Shown here one piece after another: positions 14,739 through 24,040 of a stretch of 36,726 nucleotides of DNA (its first letter is position 1; the number at the start of each line of letters is the position of its first letter). Source of the DNA: a virus; IMG/VR virus record IMGVR_UViG_3300011187_000026, positions 1-36,726 of that record, one strand, 5' to 3'. The position numbers and the translations under genes are program-made. A model generated the notes under the pieces. The model was given only the letters and a program-made list of their open reading frames with translations, was not told where the DNA came from and did not search any database.

Positions 14739-15128
14739 ATGTCGTTGGCTGAGATCAAAGCCAGTGCGAGGCAGGCGCTCCATGAGTTCATGGCGCGACC
14801 TGCCTCTTACTATGAGGATGGGACTCTTTCGGGGACCATCACAGCGCGCCGTCACGACGCGCCCAAAGTCGTTGGAGACCTCGCAGGAACCAACCTCTCT
14901 TATGCAGAGGTCCATGAGCGCCCGACGACCATCGTCCTCTGGAAAGCCGAACTCGAAGGCATGTCCGTCACGCGAGGAAACAAGATCATCTTCGAGGCTG
15001 ATGAGGGTTGGTACATCGAGACCGTCAAACCTCGTGACGGCCAGACAGTGACCGTGGAGGTCACACCCCTTTCCCAAGGCTCTATGGCGGGCTTGGCGCT
15101 GCCAGACGGCACGACGATCCCGGTATGA
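14739..15128 (+). CDS. Head-tail joining protein (gpFII-like)
   Basis: This 129-residue protein starts MSLAEIKASARQALHEFM, a helix typical of phage neck proteins, followed by beta strands (YYEDGTLSGTITARRHD, TTIVLWKAELEG, GNKIIFEADEGWYIETVKP). The layout matches the gpFII / head-completion family, small beta-barrel proteins that cap gpW and dock the tail. It is spaced 3 nt after the previous gene and 1 nt before the next. Identification is by fold pattern and gene order; an alternative is a head-tail connector of a different family. Confidence 0.65.
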   Translation: MSLAEIKASARQALHEFMARPASYYEDGTLSGTITARRHDAPKVVGDLAGTNLSYAEVHERPTTIVLWKAELEGMSVTRGNKIIFEADEGWYIETVKPRDGQTVTVEVTPLSQGSMAGLALPDGTTIPV

Positions 15129-15129
15129 C

Positions 15130-15750
15130 ATGGCAAACGAATGGACAGTCTTCGTAGACGGCCTGACGGACTTCGATCTTGGGAACCTGTCTGACGATCA
15201 GCGTAAGAAGATGATGTCGATGGCGATCAACGGGACCGCCCGGAAGTATCGCACCCAAGCGGCCCGAGAAGTTCGGAGCCAAGTCAACCTCCCCGCCCGG
15301 TACGTCTCGGCTTCGAGCAAGGGCATGTATGTGTCCAAGTTCGCCACGCCCGGAGACCTCGAAGGCCAGATCACGGCTCGCGGCAGGCCGACCAGCCTAG
15401 CCCGGTTCGCGGCAGGCTCCCCCAAGGTCGGGAAACCGGGCGTGGTCGTAGAAGTCGCCCCGGGCCGCGCACGCCTCATGAAAAGGGCGTTCGCGATCAA
15501 ACTGCCTCAGGGATCGGCCAGCGTGGAGACCAAGTATAACCTCGGCCTCGCAATACGACTGAGGCCCGGCGAGAGCCTGAGGAACAAGGTGAGTGCCCGG
15601 CGAGTATCCAAGGGCCTCTACCTCCTTTACGGGCCTTCTGTGGATCAGGTTTTCCGAAGCGTGGACGGCACGGGCGTTGCCAATGACCTTGTGCCTGATA
15701 TAGAGAAGGACCTGAGCGCGGAGTTCATCCGACTGATTGGAGTCCTGTAG
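15130..15750 (+). CDS. Minor tail protein Z-like (tail completion)
   Basis: This 206-residue basic protein contains the gpZ signature: MMSMAINGTARKYRTQAAREVRSQVNLPARYVS near the N-terminus, and SARRVSKGLYLLYGPSVDQVF in the C-terminal half. In lambda gpZ is needed for proper tail completion and DNA connector positioning. Length (lambda Z is 192 residues) and place between gpFII- and gpU-like genes both fit. It immediately abuts the next ATG. No membrane or signal segment is seen. Confidence 0.82.
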   Translation: MANEWTVFVDGLTDFDLGNLSDDQRKKMMSMAINGTARKYRTQAAREVRSQVNLPARYVSASSKGMYVSKFATPGDLEGQITARGRPTSLARFAAGSPKVGKPGVVVEVAPGRARLMKRAFAIKLPQGSASVETKYNLGLAIRLRPGESLRNKVSARRVSKGLYLLYGPSVDQVFRSVDGTGVANDLVPDIEKDLSAEFIRLIGVL

Positions 15751-16287
15751 ATGCCTACGTTGACGAAACCCCTCCGACTGGAGATCATGTCGCGACTGTG
15801 CGAGACCCTTCGAGAGATCACCCCGGCCAACGGGTATGTGATGGACTTCTCCGGCGCGGAAGGGTCCAAAGACAACCGGGTCTTCCGAGGCCGCGCGATC
15901 TACGGCGACAGCGACCCTATCCCGATGATCTCGGTACTGGAAAGTCCTATCCCCCTCGATCAGCTTCCAGCCCCGCCAGACTCCGGCTACAGTTCCGGCG
16001 GTTGGGAGTTGATGATTCAAGGCTTCGTGGACGACGACAAGGCAAACCCCACAGACCCGGCGCACGTTGCGCTTGCGGACGTGAAGAAAAGGATTGCTAT
16101 CGAGTCCAAGAAGGTGTCAGCAATGCGCGAGGAGCAAGGGCCTTTCGGTCTCTTGAGCAGCGTCATCAAGATCGGAATCGGGACCGGCGTTGTGCGCCCT
16201 CCCGATGAAGTGTCGGCCAAGGCGTATTTTTGGCTTCTCATTGTCCTCGAACTGGTCGAGGATATAACTGACCCGTATGAGGTCTAA
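15751..16287 (+). CDS. Tail terminator protein (gpU-like)
   Basis: This 178-residue protein begins with a long helix (LRLEIMSRLCETLREITPANGY) followed by an alternating beta core (IPMISVLESPIPLDQLP, GGWELMIQGFVDDDKANPTDPAHVALADVKKRIA). This is the usual shape of tail terminators, which stop tail-tube growth and join tail to head. It stands between the gpZ-like gene and the tail tube gene, the position of gpU in lambda. Sequence similarity to gpU itself is weak, so the name rests on architecture and order. Confidence 0.68.
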   Translation: MPTLTKPLRLEIMSRLCETLREITPANGYVMDFSGAEGSKDNRVFRGRAIYGDSDPIPMISVLESPIPLDQLPAPPDSGYSSGGWELMIQGFVDDDKANPTDPAHVALADVKKRIAIESKKVSAMREEQGPFGLLSSVIKIGIGTGVVRPPDEVSAKAYFWLLIVLELVEDITDPYEV

Positions 16288-16307
16288 ACTGAAGGAAAGG
16301 TCATATC

Positions 16308-17090
16308 ATGGCTAACAACTACACCCTCGGGCGGGGTCAGGTCCACTTCGCGCGCTTCCAGACGGGCACCACGGTCCCGGACGGTTTCTTTTACATCGGC
16401 AACACGCCTGAGTTCTCACTGACCATCGAGTCCGAGACTCTGGATCACTACTCCTCGGACGAGGGCATCCGCGAGAAGGATGACAGCGTTCCGCTGGAGG
16501 TCAACCGCACAGGGTCTATGACCACGGACAACATCAACCCCCGCAACGTGGCGCTGTTCTTCTTTGGTTCCGAGTCCACGCTGACGCAGGCCGCAGTTGC
16601 CTCGGACACCGAGACCCTGACAGGGATCAAGGCAGGCCACAGCTACAAGCTGGGCGCGTCCCCCTCGAACCCTGCTGGCTACATGGGCATTGATGAGAGC
16701 GGATTCGCCGTTGAGGTATCCCCTGCCGGTACGGCTCTGGTTGTGGACGTGGATTACACCATGGACTTCGACAACGGCATCCTGACCTTCCTCGAAGGGT
16801 CTCTGCTTGCTGTCGATGCCGAGGACATCGACGTGACCTACGCCGTTCTGGGCAGCAGCCGCGAGCGCGTCATCTCCGGTTCGGAGCCGGTCGAAGGTGC
16901 CATGATGTATGTCACCAAGAACCCCAAAGGCACCGATGCCGTGTTCTTCATGCCCTATGTGAAGATCACGCCCAACGGTGACTATGCGCTGAAGGGCGAC
17001 GAGTGGCAGCAGATTCCCCTGTCCCTCGAAATCCTGAAGCCGATATCCGGCGAAGCCATCTACCGTGATGGCAAGCCCACACTCTCGTAA
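16308..17090 (+). CDS. Major tail (tube) protein
   Basis: This 260-residue beta-rich protein begins NYTLGRGQVHFARF and contains the tube motif FYIGNTPEFSLTIESETLDHYSSDEG, followed by VNRTGSMTTDNINPRNVALFF. These elements recur in siphophage tube subunits of proteobacterial phages. An Ig-like or extra strand region (VDVDYTMDFDNGILTFLEGS) interrupts the C-terminal half. A GAAGGAAAGG site lies 10-15 nt upstream, consistent with high expression. It assembles in hexameric rings around the tape measure. Order before the G/T chaperone pair supports the call. Confidence 0.88.
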   Translation: MANNYTLGRGQVHFARFQTGTTVPDGFFYIGNTPEFSLTIESETLDHYSSDEGIREKDDSVPLEVNRTGSMTTDNINPRNVALFFFGSESTLTQAAVASDTETLTGIKAGHSYKLGASPSNPAGYMGIDESGFAVEVSPAGTALVVDVDYTMDFDNGILTFLEGSLLAVDAEDIDVTYAVLGSSRERVISGSEPVEGAMMYVTKNPKGTDAVFFMPYVKITPNGDYALKGDEWQQIPLSLEILKPISGEAIYRDGKPTLS

Positions 17091-17105
17091 GAAGGAAGAT
17101 TAGGT

Positions 17106-17576
17106 ATGGGACTGCGCGACATTCAAATCCATCGGACCACTGTGATGTACCGGGAGGAGGCAATCTCCGTCCGGGGCATCTCGGCTTCTGACCTCTTTGC
17201 CGTGGCACAAGACTACGGCCCCAGCATCGCGATCTTGTTCGGCAAATTCTCTTCCGGGGAGATCGACCAGAACATCAAAAAGCACATGGCTATGGTCATG
17301 AGCGAGGCTCCTGATCTGGTCGGGGCCATCATCGCTCTGGCGACGGATGACTACCACCCGGACAGCATCAAGGTCGCAAAGCAGCTACCCGGCAACGTGC
17401 AAATCGAACTGGTAGAGGCCATCTTCAACGAGACGTTCTACAGCGAGGCCGAAGTAAAAAAGCTGACAGAATCCCTGACGCGAATGATAACGGCGGCATC
17501 TGGGGTTCTGAAGGAGATGCCGCAATCGGTTTCCCTGAATGGTACTGGGGAGTCCGACGCCAAGTCAGCCTCTTGA
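17106..17576 (+). CDS. Tail assembly chaperone, gpG-like short product
   Basis: This 156-residue protein lies between tail tube and tape measure genes, the invariant location of the G/GT chaperones of long-tailed phages. It is mostly helical and moderately acidic, and the C-terminus is disordered (NGTGESDAKSAS). It should bind the tape measure protein and hold it soluble for tube assembly. A heptamer A AAA AAG at 17456-17462, in the proper reading phase, allows a fraction of ribosomes to shift to the -1 frame and make the longer fused product. Confidence 0.82.
   Translation: MGLRDIQIHRTTVMYREEAISVRGISASDLFAVAQDYGPSIAILFGKFSSGEIDQNIKKHMAMVMSEAPDLVGAIIALATDDYHPDSIKVAKQLPGNVQIELVEAIFNETFYSEAEVKKLTESLTRMITAASGVLKEMPQSVSLNGTGESDAKSAS
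17456..17462 (+). promoter_or_regulatory. Programmed -1 frameshift slippery heptamer A AAA AAG
   Basis: In the G frame the codons read gtA AAA AAG, so the heptamer is phased exactly as in E. coli dnaX. A Shine-Dalgarno-like GAGG at 17445-17448 lies 7 nt upstream, a known stimulator of such shifts. After the shift the -1 frame is open from 17462 to the stop at 17816-17818. No strong downstream pseudoknot was identified by eye. Confidence 0.85.
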
Positions 17577-17818
17577 TAGGAGCAGGGCATGTCGATGCTT
17601 GGGTGTACCCCCTCGGCATGCTCTCTGACGAATCGGCCATTGTTCAGGAACGGCAGAACAACACCATCGCGACTGAAGCCCAGCTAATACAGTTGGCGGC
17701 AGGCTCGATTATGTCTAAGGATATGCGCAAGCAGTTTTCAAAGACCGTGAAAAGCATTAGTGTTGAAACAGGTCCAAGGGAGGGTCTGTTCTCTGAAGGG
17801 GAAGTAGATGGCGCGTAA
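17462..17818 (+). CDS. Tail assembly chaperone T domain, made as a G-T frameshift fusion
   Basis: The fused product is join(17106..17462, 17462..17818), 237 residues. The T part begins ADRIPDAND and contains GFPEWYWGVRRQVSLLIGAG, then VYPLGMLSDESAIVQERQNN and TEAQLIQLAAGSIMSKDMRKQF. The last two resemble the gpT segment of lambda-like phages. No convincing independent start exists: a TTG at 17573 is the first possible start codon and has no clear Shine-Dalgarno. Translation is therefore most probably by the -1 shift. The T portion in lambda recruits tail tube subunits to the tape-measure complex. The stop overlaps the tape measure ATG. Confidence 0.82.
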   Translation, partial: ADRIPDANDNGGIWGSEGDAAIGFPEWYWGVRRQVSLLIGAGHVDAWVYPLGMLSDESAIVQERQNNTIATEAQLIQLAAGSIMSKDMRKQFSKTVKSISVETGPREGLFSEGEVDGA

Positions 17819-20800
17819 AGATGTCAATCTGGTCATCAAGGCCAAAGACGAAGCAGCATCAGTTCTCGATCAGATTACTAAGGCTCTCGACAACTTCACA
17901 GACGCCTCCAAGGGCGTAGATAGCGGCGCTGAGAAGACTGAATCCTCCCTCGGTCAACTTGGTGCCGCTATCAGTACCCTAAGCAAGAACCTCGGTGGCC
18001 TCGACATCGCGGACAAGCTGGGCAGCGAACTCCGCAAAGCCGAGAAAGAACTGTCCCGCATGGAAGGGGCGTTCGACGCCACCAGCGCGGAAGCTAGGGC
18101 GTTGGAGAAGGACCTCGCACGCGCTGGTGAGTCCTCCACCCGGTTTGCCTCCAAGACGCAAGGCGCGACCGAAGCGTTGGCCCGGCAGAAGACGGCCATC
18201 AAAACCTCCAAGGCTGATCTGGCGTCCATGTCCGACGCCTACAGCAAAGCGGAGGCCGCTCAGGCGAAGTTGACCGCCCGGCAGGCCAAGCTGCCCAGTG
18301 AGATCAATAAGCAATCGGAGGCCCTGAAGAAGGCCGAGGCCCGGTACGCGGCGCTGGCCGATAAGATCGAGCGCGCGGTAGAGCCAAGCAAGACGCTCCA
18401 GAACACCTTCGACTCCAGCGCCCGTTCGGTCCAATCGAACGCGGACAAGTTGAACAAGCTGACGACCGAGTATTCTCAGATCGGCGGCGAGATCAACGCT
18501 GCCGGGTCGGCCATGGCGTTGTTTGGCGGGCAGGCCGAGAAGACCGCATCTACACTGAAGCGTCAGGAGACTGCGCTCTCCAAGATCGGGAGCAACCTCA
18601 CCGAACTGACGGCACAGTCCAAAGCTGCGGCAGGTTCCCAGAAGGACCTCGCGGCCTCGTTCGGAAAGATCAACAACTCCCTCGATAACCAGCAGCAGCG
18701 CATCGACCGCGCCGAGGGTGCTTACGTCGAACTGGCTCAAGCTGCGGGCCAAGCTGACGGTGCTTTGGACGCTCTGTCGAAGCAGTCCCTCGGGAGGCTT
18801 GAGGACGAACTGAAGGGCCAGCGCCGGGCCGCCCTCGAAGCCAAGCGGGAGTACGCTCAGCTATCGGAGGAGGCGACCCAGCTTGCCACCAGCATCCGCA
18901 AGGCCGAGAAGCCGACGCAAGAGATGGTCGCGGCGTTCGACCGGACAGTCATCACGGCACGACAGGCCAAGGCTGAGTATGTGGCGCAACGGGCCGCCCT
19001 TGAACTGATGGGCCGCGCCTATCGGGAAACCGGGACGGACATCGACAGCATCAACGGCACGCAGCAGCGTTTCGTCGCGATCCTCGGCACCACTTCGGCA
19101 GCCCTTCGCAAGAACGCACAGGCCGCCCAGACATCGCAGGCGGCACTCGACCGGGTGAACGCAGCAGGCGCACGCGCAGCCAACGCCATGCAGCGCACAG
19201 GGGCCGCCGCATCGCAAACGGCAGGAGCCATGAACCGAGGCGCACGATCTACGCGCCGGTTCGCAGATGCCTATCAGCAGTTCTACGGGGACACCCGCCG
19301 CAGCTTGGGCTTGCTCCAGCGTATCCGGGGCGAGGTCCTGTCCCTCATCGCGGCCTACGGCGGCCTGTACGGGGTCATCGAAGTCCTTCGGGGCACCGTG
19401 GACGCCTACAACACCCTTGAGGCCGCTCAGGCCCGCCTATCGGTCGCCACGGGCGGAGACTCCGATAGGACTGCGCAGGAACTCGATTTCATCCGACGCA
19501 ACGCGGATCGGCTAGGCATCAGTTTTGGTGTCCTAGCAACGGAATACTCGAAGTTCTCCATCGCAACCAAGGGCACCAACATTGAGGGCGAAGCCACCCG
19601 GAAAATCTTCAAATCCGTAGCCGAAGCCGCTCGGGTAAACCGCTCCTCCACCCAAGAGATGTCGGGCGTGTTTGTAGCCCTGACCCAGATCGTGTCGAAG
19701 GGCGCGGTCCAGATGGAAGAACTGAGACAGCAGCTTGGCGACAGGCTTCCGGGTGCCTTGCAACTCATGGCCGATGGCCTGAATGTCAGCACGTCCGAAC
19801 TCATCAAGATGATGGAGGCCGGAGAGGTCACTGCGGACGCTCTGCTCCCCTTCGCAGCGGAACTCGACAAGCGTTTTGGCCCCGGTCTGGCAGGGGCCCT
19901 GTCTTCGACTAGCGCGGCCATCGGTCGGCTGGGGAACGAGGCATATGAGTCCCTTCTCCGCTTTGGTCAAGCTGGGTTCCTCGACGCTTTCTCCTCCTTT
20001 GTTGACGACCTCACGGAAGTCCTGAAGAGCGGGCAGTTTAGGGACTTTGCGGATCGTATCTCGGTGGCGTTTGCGGCGCTTTTGAATACCCTCGGGTTCC
20101 TCGCCCAGAACTTTGATCTGGTCTTCACGGCGGCGGCGGCGTTCATAAGCCTCCGTCTGGCCCCGATCATAATCTACGTCGCGTCCACCTTGAAGGGGTT
20201 GACGCTGGCAACGACCAAGAGCGCCGCGTCCTTCTCGGTCCTCCAAGCGCGCGCGGCCAGCATGGGCGTGAGCATCACGCGAGCCGGGTACGCGGTAAGG
20301 GTTCTTCAGGGGGCCTTGACGGGGCTTCTGTCAGCGACAGGCATCGGCCTGTTGATCGCAGGCATCGGCGCGGGCATCGCTTACTGGTCCACGCAAGGGT
20401 CTGATGTCACGCAGGTCATGATCGACCACGAGGCTCAGGTCGATAGGGTCAAGAACGCTTACGACGAAGCAGGCTCTTCTGCTAAGGAGTGGGCCAAGTC
20501 GGTAACTGACGCTGACGTGGTTGATTCCCGTAAGAACTTGCGCGATCTGGAAGATGCTCTGAGGGACTCCCTCGCGGCGTTCAAAAAGGCTGAATCCTAT
20601 AAAGGCCAAGGGCTTTTTGTTAGACTCCTAGCAGGGCCGGGAGTTGCCACGGGGCGCGGGGCGAGCAAAGAGTTCATCGACGCCGTTGATGACGTGGTTA
20701 GTAAGGCCGCTTCTGGTGAAATCAAGATGGAAGATTTCGGAGACGCCATCGCCTCCGTTGTCAGGGAGTTCGGTGAGGGGTCAGAAGCCAACAAACGTTA

Positions 20801-22850
20801 TGGCGACGACATCAGCGCAACAGCCAAAGAAGTTGACAATCTGGCGACTGCGATTGCCCGGCAGAAACTCGTTCTGGCGGCAGAAACCGGGACGGTAGAA
20901 GAAATTGCTGCTGCTCTGGAAGAGTTGAACGGAACCTTTGAAGAAGGTGGTGACTCTGCCGAGGATATGGCCGAGAAGGCCGCGCAGCTTGAAGAGGTTT
21001 TGAGGAAGATCGACAGCTTGGTGCCTAGCATCAAGCAGGAACTTGACTATCTTGCGGAGTCCGACGCTCTGGAGAAGATGAAGGAACAGGCTATCGCTCT
21101 CGCGTCTTCGATGGAAGAGGTCGAGGACATCACCCGGCGCACAGCAGCCGCGCAGGCCGCCTTGGATAACAAATACGGGAACTCGGTGGCCGGGATGGCC
21201 TCAGGCAGCACAGGCGTCGAGGCTGCGGCGTCTCTGCTGCGGGAATTTGAAGGCCGAATTGAGACCCCTGCTTGGGATGTCAACGCCTACCGTGCTGGGT
21301 ATGGGTCCGATACTGTCACACTTGCGAATGGCTCGATCAAGAAGATCACGCAGGGCATGCGGGTCTCTGCTGAAGAAGCCACGCTCGACCTCTACCGCCG
21401 GATCGAAACAGAATTTCTCCCAGCCACGCGCGATCAGGTCGGCGGCGCAAGGTTCGATTCCTTCAACCCCCAGCAGCAGGGCGTTCTGACTTCCATCGCG
21501 TATAACTACGGAACCCTCCCTGATCGTATCCTCGACGCTGTGAGAACAGGGACCGACGCAGAAATCTCTGCTGCGATCAGAGGTCTCAGCGGGGATAACG
21601 ATGGGATCAACGAAAGCCGAAGAGGCAAGGAAGCTGCGATCTTCAGCGCGTCCAATCCTGACATGGCGGCGGGCGACCGCGCTCTGGAGCAGGACAAGAA
21701 ACGCCGGGAAGAAGCCGAACGGGCTGCCGAGGCTGCGCAGGACAAGCGCGAAGCGACAGCCGAGACTCTTGCGGATGGCGAGTTCGAGTTGGATCAGCAG
21801 CGCCTCGTCAACGCAGGCAAGGAGCGTCAGGCCGCTATTGAAGCCGCGATCCGGGACGCCAAGGCAGCCGACCCCAACATCACGACTGAAGAGATCGCCC
21901 AGATCAAGGAGCAGACCGGGGCGCTTTTCGACCTGTCGCAGGCGAAGAAAGAGTCCACGTCCGAGAGCGAGAAGGCCAAGGAGGCCGAGAAGGCTGTCAA
22001 CGATCTCCTGTCGCTCCGGGCCTCTCTGGTCGAGCAGGTCGAACTTGCCAAGGCGCAGGGCGACACGGAGCAGGAGGAGAACCTTCGCCTGAAGATCGGG
22101 GAGGTCAACGCCGAACTGATGGCCGCCATCGAGAACGCGAAGGCGATGTGGGCCGCCGTGGGCGGCGCGGAAGCCGAGGCTGCGATTGCCAAGCTGGATG
22201 TGGCTGCTCTGAAGACCAAGAACTTCGCTCAGGCCGCCGGTGACACATACCTCCAATGGGAGCGCGTAGGCGACATGATCGTCAACGGGCTGGCCGGGGC
22301 GTTCGATGAGTTCACGAAGGCTGTAGCGAATGGCGAGGACGCCACCAAGGCCGCCCAGCGAGCGTTCCTCAAGTTTGCCTCTGACTTCCTGATCCAGATC
22401 GCCCAGATGATTATCAAGCAGGCGATCTTCAACGCGCTCAAGTCTGCTTTCGGAGGCACCGGCTTTGGCTCCCTGATTGGCGTGGGCCACACAGGAGGTC
22501 TGGTGGGTGGCTCAAGGGTCGGGTCTGGCAACAGCACACGTCGAGTGTCACCGGCCATGTTCGCCGGGGCCGCGCGGTATCACCAAGGCGGTGTGGTTGG
22601 CCTGAAGCCGGGAGAGGTTCCCATTATCGCTGAGCAAGGCGAGGAGATGCTGACAAGGGACGACCCAAGGCATATGCTGAATGGTGGCGGAAAAGATAAT
22701 GGTGCGGAGACCCAGAAGGCCATGACCATCATCAACACGTTCGACCCGGTTGAAGCAGTCGAACGGGCGCTCGCGACACGACGCGGGGAAGAGGTTCTGG
22801 TCAACGCAGTCCGGGCTAAGCGGACAGAGGTCAAGGCGGCAATCGGATGA
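17808..22850 (+). CDS. Tape measure protein with embedded GH24 lysozyme-like domain
   Basis: This 1680-residue protein is the largest gene in the window and sets tail length. Residues 1 to about 480 are Ala/Lys/Glu-rich coiled coil. About 490-690 hold the conserved tape measure domain (GVIEVLRGTVDAYNTLEAAQARL, then MEELRQQLGDRLPGALQLM). About 750-865 contain hydrophobic stretches (TAAAAFISLRLAPIIIYVAS; GIGLLIAGIGAGIAYW) that may enter the host membrane. About 1138-1280 resemble T4-type lysozymes: LLREFEGRIE with the catalytic Glu, AYRAGYGSDT, and NPQQQGVLTSIAYNYGTLP. A coiled coil and Gly-rich C-terminus follow (RYHQGGVVGLKPGEVPIIAEQGEE). The enzyme domain likely opens peptidoglycan during DNA injection. 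The start overlaps the T stop and has GGGGAAG upstream. Confidence 0.95.
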   Translation: MARKDVNLVIKAKDEAASVLDQITKALDNFTDASKGVDSGAEKTESSLGQLGAAISTLSKNLGGLDIADKLGSELRKAEKELSRMEGAFDATSAEARALEKDLARAGESSTRFASKTQGATEALARQKTAIKTSKADLASMSDAYSKAEAAQAKLTARQAKLPSEINKQSEALKKAEARYAALADKIERAVEPSKTLQNTFDSSARSVQSNADKLNKLTTEYSQIGGEINAAGSAMALFGGQAEKTASTLKRQETALSKIGSNLTELTAQSKAAAGSQKDLAASFGKINNSLDNQQQRIDRAEGAYVELAQAAGQADGALDALSKQSLGRLEDELKGQRRAALEAKREYAQLSEEATQLATSIRKAEKPTQEMVAAFDRTVITARQAKAEYVAQRAALELMGRAYRETGTDIDSINGTQQRFVAILGTTSAALRKNAQAAQTSQAALDRVNAAGARAANAMQRTGAAASQTAGAMNRGARSTRRFADAYQQFYGDTRRSLGLLQRIRGEVLSLIAAYGGLYGVIEVLRGTVDAYNTLEAAQARLSVATGGDSDRTAQELDFIRRNADRLGISFGVLATEYSKFSIATKGTNIEGEATRKIFKSVAEAARVNRSSTQEMSGVFVALTQIVSKGAVQMEELRQQLGDRLPGALQLMADGLNVSTSELIKMMEAGEVTADALLPFAAELDKRFGPGLAGALSSTSAAIGRLGNEAYESLLRFGQAGFLDAFSSFVDDLTEVLKSGQFRDFADRISVAFAALLNTLGFLAQNFDLVFTAAAAFISLRLAPIIIYVASTLKGLTLATTKSAASFSVLQARAASMGVSITRAGYAVRVLQGALTGLLSATGIGLLIAGIGAGIAYWSTQGSDVTQVMIDHEAQVDRVKNAYDEAGSSAKEWAKSVTDADVVDSRKNLRDLEDALRDSLAAFKKAESYKGQGLFVRLLAGPGVATGRGASKEFIDAVDDVVSKAASGEIKMEDFGDAIASVVREFGEGSEANKRYGDDISATAKEVDNLATAIARQKLVLAAETGTVEEIAAALEELNGTFEEGGDSAEDMAEKAAQLEEVLRKIDSLVPSIKQELDYLAESDALEKMKEQAIALASSMEEVEDITRRTAAAQAALDNKYGNSVAGMASGSTGVEAAASLLREFEGRIETPAWDVNAYRAGYGSDTVTLANGSIKKITQGMRVSAEEATLDLYRRIETEFLPATRDQVGGARFDSFNPQQQGVLTSIAYNYGTLPDRILDAVRTGTDAEISAAIRGLSGDNDGINESRRGKEAAIFSASNPDMAAGDRALEQDKKRREEAERAAEAAQDKREATAETLADGEFELDQQRLVNAGKERQAAIEAAIRDAKAADPNITTEEIAQIKEQTGALFDLSQAKKESTSESEKAKEAEKAVNDLLSLRASLVEQVELAKAQGDTEQEENLRLKIGEVNAELMAAIENAKAMWAAVGGAEAEAAIAKLDVAALKTKNFAQAAGDTYLQWERVGDMIVNGLAGAFDEFTKAVANGEDATKAAQRAFLKFASDFLIQIAQMIIKQAIFNALKSAFGGTGFGSLIGVGHTGGLVGGSRVGSGNSTRRVSPAMFAGAARYHQGGVVGLKPGEVPIIAEQGEEMLTRDDPRHMLNGGGKDNGAETQKAMTIINTFDPVEAVERALATRRGEEVLVNAVRAKRTEVKAAIG

Positions 22851-24040
22851 AGATTTTCGACAGGAATACGACAATCGCAGCAACCCGGCCTAACTGGTCG
22901 GGTTCTGTGACTGAGGAGTACGCCTTCAAGACCAGCATCTTCCGGTCCCGGAATGGGTCGGAGAAGCGAGAGTCTATGCGGCAGACTGCGCGCGTGGCGC
23001 TGCAATACCTCACGGCCTTGAAGCGCGAGGGGCTGCAAAGGCATATGTCCGACATGGCGCAAGACCCGACGCGGCTATTCTTGGTCCCTGCGCGCTGGCG
23101 GAGTGCCTTTCTGACCGAAGCAGCCTTGTCAGATCAGGCAGAAATCATCGTCGCCTTGCCCCCGTATTGGATGGTGGCCGGCCAAGACCTCATCTTGACG
23201 GACGGAGCGGCGGAGCAAGCGGTAAAGGTGTCCTCGGTATCGGGGGGAACAATCACCCTTTCAGAAGACCTCACAGCCCCTCTGCCGCAGGGCGCACGGG
23301 TGATGATGGCGTATCAAGCACGCACGACATCCCAATCGTCCTTTCGGGCCCTCACGCCCTCCTTGTGGACGGGCAACGTCCGGTATGAGGTTGACCCCGG
23401 TTCGACCACGCAGGCGTACCCGGAAGTCGTGCTACCGACTTTCGAGGGTCGCGAGTTGTTCTTGACCCGACCTAACTGGGCTTCCGGCCCGCGTCTGGAT
23501 TTCAACGCCCCCTTCGAGTCGGTGGACTCCGGGCGCGGGGTGATCGAAGTTTCCACACCGGAACTGGATCACACGCAGATCAAGAAGATGGGCTACAACG
23601 GCATGGACGCCGAGAAGACGGACGCTCTGGTCTCGTTTTTCCTGAGGCATAAGGGCCAACGGACGGGGTTCTTCATGCCCAGTTGGCAGCGCGACGTGAC
23701 GGCTAAGGAGCCTGCAATTTCGAGTTCTTCTACCCTGTTGATCGAGGGTCCTGATTTCAAAAACGCCTACGAGGGATCGAAGGTCTACAACGTCTTGATT
23801 GCTTTTTTCCCTGATGGATCGTATCAGGTAAATCGCATAGTCGGATACGAACTGGTCGGCTTGGACAGCAGCCTCCTGATGGAGAACGGCTGGGATCAGG
23901 AAGTTTCTGACGACACGAAAATCTCGTTCTGCCATCACTGGCGGTTCTCGACGGACTTGCTGTCGGTGAACTGGATTACCAGCGAAGTGTCGGAGATTGA
24001 GATCGCCGTTCAGACGGTGCAATCGGGAGAGAATGACTGA
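22847..24040 (+). CDS. Distal tail / minor tail protein
   Basis: This 397-residue protein follows the tape measure with an ATGA overlap, so it should be the first tail-tip component (Dit-like in position). It is beta-rich. Sequence landmarks are RPNWSGSVTEEYAFKTSIF, then SFRALTPSLWTGNVRYEVD and GRELFLTRPNWASGPRLDF, and a C-terminal half with VSFFLRHKGQRTGFFMPSWQRDV, a segment that recurs in tip proteins of Rhodobacterales phages. The two 'RPNW' segments suggest an internal duplication or paired strands. The exact family name is uncertain. Confidence 0.7.
   Translation: MKIFDRNTTIAATRPNWSGSVTEEYAFKTSIFRSRNGSEKRESMRQTARVALQYLTALKREGLQRHMSDMAQDPTRLFLVPARWRSAFLTEAALSDQAEIIVALPPYWMVAGQDLILTDGAAEQAVKVSSVSGGTITLSEDLTAPLPQGARVMMAYQARTTSQSSFRALTPSLWTGNVRYEVDPGSTTQAYPEVVLPTFEGRELFLTRPNWASGPRLDFNAPFESVDSGRGVIEVSTPELDHTQIKKMGYNGMDAEKTDALVSFFLRHKGQRTGFFMPSWQRDVTAKEPAISSSSTLLIEGPDFKNAYEGSKVYNVLIAFFPDGSYQVNRIVGYELVGLDSSLLMENGWDQEVSDDTKISFCHHWRFSTDLLSVNWITSEVSEIEIAVQTVQSGEND

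Noticed and set aside
17573-17818. Independent T gene starting at TTG 17573
   Set aside because: There is no clear Shine-Dalgarno before the TTG, and conserved T sequence begins upstream of this codon, which fits the frameshift instead.
21201-22490. Minus-strand ORF of 429 codons opposite the tape measure gene
   Set aside because: Mirror of the repetitive Ala/Glu/Lys codons of the tape measure; Leu/Arg/Gly-rich with no domain.
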